A stretch of DNA of 64,000 nt. Origin: Gavia stellata. Its lineage: Eukaryota; Chordata; Aves; Gaviiformes; Gaviidae. The translations under genes and the position numbers were made by a program. Positions 12,901-23,923 of the stretch are shown here, in pieces (position 1 is the first letter of the stretch; the number at the start of each line of letters is the position of its first letter). The stretch covers positions 6,368,475 through 6,432,474 of the forward strand of contig NC_082617.1 of the NCBI RefSeq assembly GCF_030936135.1, given 5' to 3'. The notes under the pieces are model-generated. The model was not told where the DNA came from. It ran no database searches and saw only the letters and a list, made by a program, of their open reading frames with translations.

Positions 12901-15900
12901 CTCACATGTACATAGGGGCAGCAGCTGCCTTTGCAAGGCCAAGTCTGTAAATAAACCAGTGTTTCTAGCCTGGCAGGTACTTGCGTGCACAGACTTCTAT
13001 ATACATCTCTGCAAATCCACCCATGCCCAGATGCATGGTGCTTGCTGAGGGCAGAATCACACCACTCCCCTGTCCCCCCAGAAGCTGTGCAGAGGTCGAA
13101 AGAGCGTCTTGTTTCATAACCTCTTCTGGATTTCTTTTCTAGGGAGAGCAGGGTGACGATGGGGAAGAAGGTGTGACAGGGATCTCAGGCAAAAGAGGGA
13201 ACCCTGGCATACCGGGACTCCCTGGGGCACAGGGACCACCAGGATTCAAGGTGAGTTTCTGACTCCTTAAGATACTGCTACAAGCAATCCAGTCTGTGAG
13301 CCTGTTGTCTCTAGAGCTTGGATTCTCCAAAGTCTAATAAAGTCTTAACTCCTGCTGCCATCTTCCACTTAGATGGAGGCTCAGTAGATCTTATTGGAGT
13401 ACGACTCACAGGATAACCAGGATAAATGTAATCTTTCTCCCCATCCATCCACCCATCCATCCATCCATCCATTTTCATGATGTTCACAGCAGCTGAATGT
13501 CCCAGAGAACTTTCCTCCTTTGTCAAAGTTCCCTGAGCTCAGTAGCCTACAGATACACATACCCGCACTACGAACACTTTAGCCTTCTTCCATTAGAGAC
13601 CTCCTAAAAAACCATGGCCTTGAGGAAGTTGCAAAGGAACTGTAGGATGTCCAGGATGGACGACTCCATGGGAAATTCAGGTGTCCTCTAGCTGCTGCCC
13701 TGCGAGGCCTGAACTGCTGAAGGGAAATTTGTGCCACTGGTTTTTTGGCATATATTTACTGGAGTGGAACAGCTGGAACCAGGATAGGCTTGGGCATCGC
13801 TCTGAGTGGAAGGAGGGACAAGCTGCTTTAGGGACCGTGGGGTTTCTTCCTGGTCCTTGCCCTGGTCCGGTTGGCTACAGGATCTAAACTGGACCAACAG
13901 CAATTCAGCCATTTGTAGAAAGACTCTGTAAATAGGAAGACTCCAGCTGGGTTTGGGGAGGCTATCAGGTCTGATTTAAATTATGCCTCCCATAACACAT
14001 CACTCTTAAACTGTCACTTGCTGCCCTCCAGCTGCCTTGGGTAGAATAACAGGCTGTTGCCAGAAATGACTGAAAGACCCTTGTGTCGTTATGACAGGCT
14101 TATACCCTGGCTCTGGGGAAATCTGTTGCCCCTTTTCCAGCTGCTCGACCATCCTAGGTTCTTGCTGCCTTTGCTCCTCTCTCCCAGTCCGCCCCAGATC
14201 GAGTAGCTGGGGCTTGTGCTGCTCCTGGCTCTTCCCAAGGGGAAGAGGTGGGGAGCAAAGTTGTGGAGTTGGTGCCGGGGAAAATCTTGTCTTTGCAGCC
14301 TCAGGATTGAAGTCCTCCAGCTGAAGTCGTGGTATGTCTTCAACATTTTAGATGGATTAATCATCATTTGCTAACCTGCAGGGGGGAAGATATTATGAGA
14401 AACTTCAGGACAGACAACATACAGAAGTACAAACAGAAGACATTTCACCCCCTTGCTGTCCTTAGACCCGATGTGGGCAGTACAGCTCTGCCGAAGCTCC
14501 TCCTCTGCATGAAGCTCAGGAGGGGACGCAGCCATGCCCATCGCTGGTCTCACACTGTGCACCCTGCAACAATCCGCCTTAGCAGACCTGAGGCATCTCC
14601 TGATGAAACCACATTCCTTATCCTGATGAGCCACTCTTTTCCAGCTTTCCATCTACGGCTATTTCGGCTGAGTGTTGTTATATTTAGCTCCTGTCCTTTG
14701 GAATTACTTGAATTCTGTTATTTTTAGGGTGAAAGAGGATTGCCTGGACAGACTGGCCAAACAGGGAAACGAGGATCATCGGGAGGAACGGGCCTTCCAG
14801 GGAGCCCCGGCGATCCGGGACCCAAAGGACAGCCGGTTAGTGATGAATGGAGCTGATCAGACCTGACTCCAAGCTGTCTCCTGCAGGAGAGGGTGCAGAC
14901 CCACAGGCTGGGATAGCAGGGTGGACCCTGGGAGGGTCTTTTACAGGGAACCCATAACCAGCTTGCGTGTGAGTGCAGGAGCATCAGCACAGCTCTCTCC
15001 AGCATGAACACTTCCCTGCTCTTCACCGCTCGCTTGTGCACAGAGATGTCTAATCCACACCTGCGTTCCTCAAGGCAACGTGACTGTTCACCATCCTCAT
15101 GCCTGTGGTTACAAGGCCGTGGTGTGTGCTGGCAGCCGGGCTGCAGAGCCGTCTCAAACACCCCTCGGCAGTGTCTTCTATGAGAGCAGTGCATGGAGCC
15201 TGTGGGAGGTGTTGAGTGTAGGAGGTGAACTATGCACTCCAAGCCATCCAAAAGGTACAAAGGAGGGTCTGCAGCTCCGCTGGGACATGGTGCAGGAGCG
15301 GGCGTCATCGGTGCAGTTTTGAGGGAGGTGGAGCTGCGAATGGCGAGCACGTTGTGGGAGAAACACCGAGAGCCCTCGGTCAAAGCAGAAGTTAAATTCC
15401 CACACCTGTCTCCAAGGCAGGCTCCTAATCCTTACTGCTTTTATTTATGGTGCTGATGGGATTGCCCAGTTTAGCACTGATGTGTCATGCTTTGTCAGCC
15501 TGAGGCTATATTGAGAATACGTAAGCTATTTAGATTGAGACCACCATCAGAGGGTCTAGTTAGGCCACAGATGTAAAACTAACATGAGGAAAAGAGAGCT
15601 TAAGACTAATACAAAAGAAGGGACAAGATGAACCCCAACTACCTCAATTAAAATAGACTTGATTGTATACTTTATATAAAAGCCTGTGACGGCAGTATTC
15701 AAGCTGAAAGATAGTAGCCAACAAGATAATGACAATATCATTTTGCCTTTTGTGTCCACAAGTGGCAGGTTCATTTGCCCAGTGTTGCCATTGCCTACCT
15801 TGCTGCATAACTAGTGAGCAGGTCCCCTTAGCTGAGATGACTCCGTGGCATTTAAACTGTTCTGACTTCCTATTTACTTTTGCCCAAAATTCCTCTAGAA

Positions 15901-18900
15901 AGAGGGCTTGGTTTGTTCTCCTAACGCATGAAAGACCTTAGTCCTCTGTTAGTAGCAGTTTTCCTTTCCAGGATCCATAAATGGGCAGTTAAATCAATTT
16001 GTATCCTTGGAAAGTTTCTTACACTCCACCGAGTCCAACCAAGTCCTTTCTTGCCAAGCAGTTTCTCACTGTTGCGGCAGGAAAAACTTCCTAATGGTGA
16101 GGTCTCTGGACTGAGTCTGGAACAGCCTTGTAACAGAGGTGGTGGAAACCCCATCGCTTGAGTCATTTACAACTGGGCTGAACAAGACATTGTAAAACAG
16201 CCCGTAAAGTACAATCCAGCATGGGTCACATAGTCCTGCCGAGAGTCCAAACAAGCCTTTTCCATCTCTGATGTTCCTAAGACTGTAGATGAATCATCTG
16301 GTGTGTATTTCTGACCCTTTTTTTTTTCGTGTTGAATCATTTCACATTTTGATATCTGAGAAGCCCAGAAATATCAAAGGACATACATCTCAAATGTGGT
16401 GAAATGAGGGTGTTTATATAAGGACATGCTACCCAGTGTGTTTTTTTAATTCTCAGAGTGCATGCTATGTGCTAATCCAAGCTGGATGGCCTTCCAAATA
16501 TTTTATTATTATTTTTCTTAAGAAATTGAGCAAAAATCCCTGCAGGGTCGAATAGGAAAAGAATTAGGGGATATGCACAGTTTTCCTGGGTTTAAGTGGG
16601 AGGTTATGTTGCAGGAACATGCACTTTTTTTGCAGCTTGAATGAGCATAGTTTGAAATCAGCCTTTAGTAGGTCAGTCCAGTTGGTATTAGAAGAAGAGC
16701 TTGTTTTAAAGGGCTTTGAGGCTGGTTTTTTGCAGCATGATCTTCCAAGATCAATCTCAGAGTAGATGGTCTCCATCCTGCTTCTGCTGACTGTGGTCCA
16801 AGCTAGACAAGCATCTGCTAGAAATAGTGTACGTATGCCTCCCATTTTGGGGAACAAAAAGGCTTAGTCTATGAGAGAATCTACGAGTCTGTGAGAGAAT
16901 CTACGAGTCTATGAGATCTTCTGGAGTTGTTGCTTCTAGCCTGATGTTTGTGTAATTCCTCCTTCAGATTTCTTTCATACTTCTTTCTCATCAGTCCTGC
17001 TTAGAGCAAAGAACGCTAATGGATTTCTCTTTCTCTGAAGCTGCTGAACTCTTGGCGTGTCTTTGAGTGACCAGCCTTCAATATGAACTTAACTGTTGTT
17101 CTTTGTTCTTGTATTTGTCTTGGCCGTTATTTGCAGGGAGACTTTGGCGAGGCAGGATTTCCAGGGATTGCGGGCATGTTTGGGCCAAAGGTAAGAGGCT
17201 GTCTTGTGACCAGTTGGCTTTCTAGTCTCTACTGGGGACAGACAATGCAATACTTATTGCAAAGACTTTATTAGCAGCTCTGCAGAAATAAATTGAATCG
17301 TGATTCCAGCTTTCTTTAGTTTATGCATCTTCATTTGTTAAATGAGTGGGCATTCACATATACTTTGTTGGAGCTTACTCCTGTTTAAATGGGTAGACAG
17401 TAGAGGGAAAAGGGCTGTCCTATAGACCGCGGAGCTGTTTTCCCCACCTGAACGTCTTTCAGACACTTGTATTTCCAGTATCAGTCATCAGTCTGTACCT
17501 GAGACACCGATATGCATTCCTAGTGTTGAGAGCCTTAATTTGAAATTTAGGCTCATTTTATCAGCATATAATTTTCCCGGTGAAGGGGGACCAGTTTGTT
17601 TTCTGTAGAAAGTAAAGGGCTTGCAAAACACGAGTGGGAAAAGAATTTTAAAAAAATTGGACCTTCCCATTCCCATATACAAGAGGCAGGACCTCTGTCC
17701 TTGCAACAGAGCTGTAAGCGAGACATAAACATGGATTATGTTTATTAAGGGGACCTGGCATCTCATTTTTGCTTGCAGGGCCCCCCAGGAGACCTTGGTT
17801 TCAAAGGCATTCAGGGACCACGTGGGCCGCCTGGTCTCATGGTGAGTGGTTTTTCAGTTTGGTTTGGGAGGATTTTCCTCTTTCCTCCATCTATTTCTGT
17901 GAGGCTACAGGGTGCTATAAGGAGCACAGTGCACTGTTCACCGTGTGCTTGCCAGACCAGCCACAGCCGTGGTACCACCTCTGAGCCACCCAAATACATC
18001 TGTAGATACCCACGTGTGCATGGGTGTCTTCTGCCTTGGAGACAGTCATGCTGCTGTGACCACCGCACAGACCACTCCACCTACACTGAAATCTTTCTAT
18101 TTCTGGAATTTCTGAGGTTTTACATGGGTTGTGACAACCATACTGTGAGGGCTTGTGTCTTTGGACTTGCATTTTGAAACAGTTTTTTATTTCGGCTACA
18201 GCGAATACCACGATCGTGTTGCTGAAAAGCGGCAAAGAGAGTCAGTGTCTTTACTGAGTCTGCCGTGGTAAAAGCAAACATCAGTTCCCATGCGATGATT
18301 CACGCATATCTTTTCTTTTCTAGGGAAAAGAAGGAATTATTGGTCCGCTTGGCATTCAGGGTCCCACGGGAAGTCCAGTAAGTATCTGCTTTTTTTCTGC
18401 CTGTATTTTTTAGAAGAGCATAGTGTTCGAGATCCAAGATCCTTGAGGCCAGCATAAGTAAATCCCAAGTCCTGCTGTGACGAGGGAAACAAAGTGGTCT
18501 TTAAGCTGAGCAGCTTGAGAGAAGTGCAGGTTTAGTCTCTGGCTGCAAATATAGTTGCAGGGAGATTATTAGCTTCACAGTGAGGAGCAACTCTACCTAA
18601 GTGCAAGTTTTTCGATAGATTGGCTGTGACTAGAAGACAAGAATGTTATTGCAGTTTTTCAAAAGCAAGCTGCCAGATTTTCCAAAGAATTTGGCCTGGG
18701 TGGAGCAAAAAAACACGGGAAAAAAAACCCAAAAAACTGATAAATGTAAACTGGGAACAGCTTGATTCTGGCAAGCGTTGGAAACCTTTGTCTGCCCCAA
18801 AATGCCAAAGGCGCCGAACACAGACTAAAGTTCAGGTCAGTGCTTCGCAAAAACATGAGCATGAAGTTACTCAGAGTTCGGTACAGACACTGCTACTGGC

Positions 18901-21900
18901 AGAGGTGAAAACCAGTAAGATGAACTCGGAATTTGCCAAAACATCCAGTAATGGCTATTTTTTTTGCCTCGGGATGGGTGGGCCAGTACACCAACCTGAG
19001 CTGATTTGTTTAGAGATGCACTTGGGTCCTCGCAAGGAGCTTCTGGGTGGCAACTCATCCAGGCAGTGCAGCTTGCTAACAGTCACTGACAGCCACCTCG
19101 TGTGCTTTAACAGGGACCCAAGGGGGACAAAGGCGGCCGCGGAGAAATGGTAAGTGCTGGTCCGCACCCCTGGGTGCGTCCTGCCGGTAAGAGGGTCCCT
19201 CTCTTTGAGCAACCGAGAGTCACGCTGGGCTCCACTGCACCCGCCTGAGCTCTGGCTCAGTGTGGTGGCATCAAGCTCCCGTGAGGGCAAGACATACACA
19301 TCTCCACATGCATACACACGTATGGGCACACACATCCACGTGTGCACTTATACGCCCACTCTGCTGTTAAAATTCCCATTTACTTCACACAGCAAAAGCT
19401 AACACTTTCCAGATGACCGTGGTGTCTCCAGGAACAAACCGCAGTGAATGGCAGCTCAAAAAGCCACAGGCTGTCCCTGCCAGGGGCACAGGACCTGTCT
19501 AAGTAGCAGCGTTGCCCCAGTGCAGCCCCCATAGCTGGGGGAACAGTGCCAGGGCACCTTCTCTCCTTCTGCTCTTCCTCTGGTCAGCTTCTTGCATCTC
19601 TGATGGACTTCTATGCCTTCTTATAGCTCCTGGGTGTTCTCACCATACAGGGCATGTGTTGGGTATACTGGATACGTGTTGTTCATCCTCCTTGTTACAC
19701 ATAACACGGGTCCCCGTGCTCTCCGTGTTGCTTCCTTTAGCGACCAGTGGTTGTTCCTGCATGCGGGGGTTTGGTCCAGGCATCAGAGCCCAGCAAACAC
19801 GGCTGTGTGGCTAGTGCAGAAGGCTGTTCCATGCCTTTTTCAAATGAGGCCTCTTATAAGCAAATGCCCCACAGATACCCGAAATCCCAGGGCACATTTC
19901 TAACAAGCCAGGGTGCTGCCTCTGTTTCTTCTTGCCCACCAATTCCCAGCTCCGTGGGCACAGCAGATGACAGTGTGCTGGTGGGGACTGGAGCCCCAGC
20001 GCAAGTATTTGCCGGTGTCAGGGCCATCAGCATCCTTTGCTGCAATAACCTCTCTCTGCCATTGCCAGACACCATTGGGCCCCTGTTTTCACTGTCCTTC
20101 CAGTGCAGCACCCAGCCCTTGTGCAGTCACCTTGGGAACAGCACATGGCTATACAGGGAGATTTTGGTTTATTAATGAGCATCTTCTGACAGCATCTTCC
20201 TTTTTTTTTGTTTTTTTTTTTTTCCCCTGCAGGGTCTGCAAGGTCCAAGGGTAAGTATTTGAAATCACTTTTTCTGACTAATATCTTGTATTTAAATAAA
20301 ACAGTTTCTTTTAGCAAATGTAAAGCTGCAGGGTGGGTAATTTTGCACATGGGGAATGTCATAAGTACCTGGGGACATGGCATTAATGATAGTTAAGGAG
20401 CTAAGAGCTGGGAACAAGGGATGCAGTAGGAATGGACCAGCTGCAGACAGATGCATTTGGAGTTGAGAGATGGAGGAAATGGGGCCACCCCCCATCTCCT
20501 GAAGGGTTTGAGGGAGAAGATGCTGTAAAATGTCAAAAATCTGGAGGATTTCAGCAGGGAACAGATCCATGCTGGTGACAACCATGAGAAATGGAAATAC
20601 AAACTGAAGACATTTCACTAACCGATGCCACTCTGTCTTTAGGGTCCTCCAGGCCCACGAGGACACCCTGGCCCTCCGGTACGTATGTGTGGAAAGAGTT
20701 CAAAGACATTATTGAAACAAGCTAAATTATTGCCTTGATACTCTCCAGAGGGACTGTTCACTCACTGGAAATTATAGCTTAGCCCCATTCCTCGTATGCA
20801 AAACTGTGTTTGTGAATGGACTAGTGTTTCTTGTGCTTTAGTCCAAACCATCTCCAAGTATTTTATAGAGACAGCATTGTTGCCTCTCTCACTCGTCTGC
20901 ATTGAGGGACTCCAGGGGAAAGAGGATTTCAAAAGGACATGAATTAATATCTTTGCAATAGTGACTGCCCATCTTTCTGGCTGATGCCCCTTTTTTGCTT
21001 TGATTTCTAGGGACTGCCAGGAATTCCAGCCTCATTTGTAAGTTGCTGTTTTCTGTACGTTTGTTAATGATGATAATAAGTCATGCAGAGCCAAGGTGCT
21101 GATGGGACATCCAGAAAGAGCTGCTGGGACCCTGGAGACACACACTCAGGTCCAGCAAGAGATGCTGTGTTAGCAAAGCAATGCTTGAAACGCAGCCCTA
21201 GACCGAGAAGCATTTGCTTGCATCAGGGCATGTTCAGCTTCTAACAATCTCAATTTTTTTCACCCCACACTAGCAACAAGATGACTTTGGGACAGCTTTC
21301 CGGACGCTAATCGACTCGAACACCGCGCTCAAGACAGAGGTACGGGGGTACTTTTGAACTCACTGGTCTTTGCTGGAGCTGTAGGCTGGGAACAGTCACA
21401 GTGTTCTTGTTCATTCTGCGTGCCTAAAGTTTATATACACAAAGCTCTGGTTTGTCTGCTCTTCTCGTGGAATAACTGGGGCTTATGCATGCAAAGATCC
21501 AGTTAGAGGATGTGGTTCTGTTGCGTTACTTGTTTTTGAAGCTTCAGACCTCATGACATTGTTCTCATGACTTTGCCAGCGCTTCAGAGATGTCCCCTTC
21601 AGGACAGTCCAAGGGCTGTAGCTCACCGGACCCAAGCCAGCACAGCGTCTTTCACCCACTGAGTTTTCCCACAGATAAAGCAGAAACCCTTGTGCTTACA
21701 GCACCTGGTGTCCCCCAAGGCACACCTGACTTTGCCTCCTTTTCTCTCCAGGGTTACCAACATCCAGACCTTCTCATGCTGGACCATGGAGGGGAGATCT
21801 TTAAGACTCTACACTACCTCAGCAACCTCATTCAGAGCATCAAAAGACCCCTGGGAACCAAGGAAAATCCTGCACGCATCTGTCGAGACCTCATGAACTG

Positions 21901-23923
21901 TGAACAGAAGATGAACGATGGTAGGAAGCCTTGAGAGTGCAAAGGCTGCCTCCTCCCATAGGGCTGTTTCACATGGCCCAGACAAGTCTCCTTCCCTGGG
22001 ACCAGTAATGCAGAAATCAAAACTTTCCTTTTCTCATTCACAGAAAAGTTTAAGTGTCGTTGTTAATCCCCGAATCCTCCGTTTCTTCAGGTACCTACTG
22101 GATTGACCCAAATCTTGGCTGTTCCTCAGACACCATACAGGTCACCTGTAACTTCACCAATGGTGGGCAGACATGTCTCAGCCCCATCACCGTCTCCAAG
22201 GTACACACAGCTCGACCCCAGCACGGCATTTCTCATACTACTATTACTAAATGTTTACCCAGAGGTGTGTTGTCCCGGGACACTGGACGGTGACCACTAT
22301 GACATGCTGGTTTCTCCTCGAGGCAGAGTTAGTGTAGCTGTAACATTCAAGACTGCTCTCATGCAGTTAAAATATATACCTAAGACTGTTGTTGACTCTT
22401 GTCAAGACAAAGCAGTGTGTTTCCAGCAATGTTTAATTAACCCATAACCTTAACAAAGGCCAGTAATTTTGCAAACACGCTGCTCCCAAATGCTTTGTTT
22501 AATTAACTTATGTTCAGGTCACTCTTGGCATTTTGTTTTCTACCACCTGAAAAGGTGAGGTCAGCTTAAATATACAAGTTTCCAGTGAAATTAATGCTAC
22601 AGGGTTTTTCTTGAGGAAGCACCTAGACCAAAAAATATCAGTAACAATATGTGCGTTCATCTGCAGATGAACTAGAAGCTGCTGCTTTGCTTCTTTGCAG
22701 AAGCGTGTATTGAGTTCAAAGTTTACTTTATTTTCCTCCTACTTAAGGACCTGCCAGTTTGTTCTGAAAAATAAAGGACCTGCTGTGTCTCCATGAAAAC
22801 TTTCCAGGTTGACTTGGCATCTGGCCCTTACGCCCATACTCACGCCAGATCCAGTTCTGGACATCCATGCGTGGCCACCTCCAGACTTAAGCAGAGTACA
22901 GGGACCACCTTTGCTGTCACATCTTGCACTAACGTCTCTGTCACCTTCACAGCTGGATTTTGACATCGGTAGAGTCCAGATGAACTTCCTCCGCCTCCTG
23001 AGCTCAGAGGTGGTGCAGCACATCACCATCCACTGCCTGAATACCTCCGTCTGGCGGGAAGGCTCATCCGAGAAACCTTCGGAAAAAGCCGTGCGCTTCA
23101 GGGCCTGGAACGGACAGATGTTTGAAGCAGATGGGCAGCTCAGGCCAGAAGTGGCAGCTGATGATTGCAAGGTACGTTGCTGTGAAAGAGGAGAGAGGTG
23201 AAGAGAAATGCCAGGCTGAACCCACTCAGGGCACACGACAAGGCTTGAGTTATACCTGTGCTTCTTATTCTACAAAAAAAAGGGGGGGAGAAGGGTCTAG
23301 TTTACCTGTTCACCACTTTAATTTTCCAGTCCCGGGTGCTATAGTGGCTCCTGCTAAGTAGATCACCTTCAAATAGAACGCAAAAAATTAAATTCCAAAT
23401 TTACGTGCCACGTGTAGCAGCAGTTAAATGGCAGAAAGGGGAATTGCCACCCGAAGGCGGGGGCCTCGGCTCTTGCCTGATGTCGCCCATGACGTCGCAC
23501 ATGACGTCGGTAGCCACATCTCTGCATTTCGGGTTCACTGCATTAGGAGTTTGTGTTTGCTGCTGCCATTTCAAGCTCGATTTCCACCAACTCAACCTGG
23601 ATAAAGTGTTCCCCAAAATGCTTTCTAAGCCTCACCCCAGACCTGCTCAGCCCAAAGGGCAGCCCCCTGTCTTATGCAGGGCTTTTCAAGCTTATACCTT
23701 AGTGAAACGCGTTCCTTTCCAGCAGGATTCACCCCCCAGTTAAATAGCTTTTTCTCTGTCCCTCCTCCCTGCACAGACCAAGGATGGACGCTGGCATCGG
23801 ACTCTCTTTTCGTTTCGGACACAGGACCCTCAGCAGCTGCCAATTGTCAACATCTACAACCTTCCCCCATCCGAGCCAGGAAAGCAATATCACCTCGAGG
23901 TCGGCCCCGTGTGCTTCCTTTGA
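968..23923 (+). CDS. COL27A1: Collagen alpha-1(XXVII) chain, 3' part (24 exons)
   Basis: This is the C-terminal half of a fibrillar-type procollagen, a secreted matrix protein of cartilage and other tissues. Exons: 968-1021, 1143-1250, 2737-2790, 3103-3156, 8157-8213, 8372-8425, 9395-9448, 10899-10952, 12512-12565, 12641-12748, 13143-13250, 14728-14835, 17137-17190, 17779-17841, 18324-18377, 19114-19149, 20233-20250, 20643-20678, 21011-21037, 21274-21339, 21752-21920, 22091-22200, 22953-23171, 23777-23923. All have AG/GT borders and the frame stays open (1866 nt, 621 residues plus stop). The helix exons are mostly 54 or 108 nt and begin with a Gly codon, as in fibrillar collagens. The type XXVII assignment rests on recalled similarity to the human protein: the same helix interruption, the same small end exons (36, 18, 36, 27 nt), and the same C-propeptide motifs. 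COL24A1 is the closest alternative, but the C-terminus fits XXVII better. The gene is 5'-incomplete because the window starts in an intron. Confidence 0.95.
3157..8156 (+). other. COL27A1: COL27A1 long intron (5.0 kb)
   Basis: This is the largest intron in the visible part of the gene, between the GPPGPKGEK exon and the interruption exon. I found no collagen exon in it, and the flanking exons join in phase and in the order expected for type XXVII. A leucine-rich open stretch at about 5920-6040 is discussed among the rejected items. Confidence 0.7.
8157..8213 (+). CDS. COL27A1: COL27A1 helix exon carrying a Gly-X-Y interruption
   Basis: This exon is 57 nt instead of 54. It encodes [19 protein letters not shown], so one Gly-X-Y unit has an extra residue (GKVE). 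It has clean splice borders (tcacag before, gtaaga after) and does not shift the frame. Classical fibrillar collagens I, II, III, V and XI have uninterrupted helices; types XXIV and XXVII are known for short imperfections. From memory the human type XXVII chain has GKAE at the matching place, so this looks like a conserved feature and not a sequencing error. Confidence 0.9.
13441..13472 (+). repeat. Simple repeat (ATCC)n
   Basis: A short run of CATC/ATCC tetranucleotide units in a COL27A1 intron, 190 bases after the exon that ends at 13250. It could be length-polymorphic. Confidence 0.85.
16075..16260 (+). mobile_element. Possible old, degraded CR1-like fragment
   Basis: Within a COL27A1 intron the phrases aggaaaaacttcctaatggt, ctggaacagcc and gaggtggtggaaaccccatc follow each other in the order seen near the end of the coding part of avian CR1 LINEs (plus orientation). 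The similarity is partial and the ends are not clear, so this is a tentative call from memory of the consensus. Confidence 0.4.
16869..16916 (+). repeat. Short tandem repeat, 20-bp unit
   Basis: Two nearly identical 20-base copies (ctatgagagaatctacgagt, then the same with one A-to-G change) plus a partial third copy. They lie in the COL27A1 intron before the 17137 exon. No function is evident. Confidence 0.85.
19114..21037 (+). CDS. COL27A1: COL27A1 end-of-helix small exons (36, 18, 36, 27 nt)
   Basis: Four very small exons close the triple helix: 19114-19149, 20233-20250 (six codons, GLQGPR), 20643-20678 and 21011-21037 (GLPGIPASF). All are multiples of 9 nt, begin with Gly and are symmetrical, so skipping any one would keep the frame. 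The 18-nt exon is preceded by a long T-rich tract (about 20200-20226) ending in ctgcag and followed by gtaagt, which probably helps the splicing machinery find so short an exon. The last one leaves the helix (Ala-Ser-Phe) and enters the telopeptide encoded at 21274. Confidence 0.92.
21274..23923 (+). CDS. COL27A1: COL27A1 telopeptide and C-propeptide (COLFI / NC1 domain)
   Basis: Five exons (66, 169, 110, 219 and 147 nt) encode 236 residues that direct chain trimerisation before the propeptide is cleaved off. Visible landmarks are [31 protein letters not shown], the calcium-site motif [15 protein letters not shown] that spans the 21920/22091 splice junction, [14 protein letters not shown], and the terminal VCFL-stop. 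I count eight cysteines (two in CRDLMNC, then GCSS, TCNF, TCLS, HCLN, DDCK, VCFL), the normal fibrillar set. N-glycosylation sequons are NFT and NTS. Exon phases (169+110 nt) join correctly. Confidence 0.95.
23490..23509 (+). promoter_or_regulatory. Twin CRE-like sites (TGACGTCG x2)
   Basis: Two copies of TGACGTCG start 12 bases apart (23490 and 23502) inside a locally CpG-rich patch of the COL27A1 intron between the 23171 and 23777 splice sites. Seven of eight bases match the CREB/ATF palindrome in each copy. An E-box-like CACGTG lies nearby at about 23408-23413. The sites are seen directly; a regulatory role is inference. Confidence 0.3.

Noticed and set aside
14724-15383. 219-codon open frame on the minus strand
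   Set aside because: It overlaps a real COL27A1 exon in antisense; the open frame results from Gly/Pro codon composition (CCN/GGN) and the protein is low in recognisable features.
18620-19153. 177-codon open frame on the + strand
   Set aside because: Mostly COL27A1 intron; it includes the 36-nt exon in another frame and has no recognisable domain.
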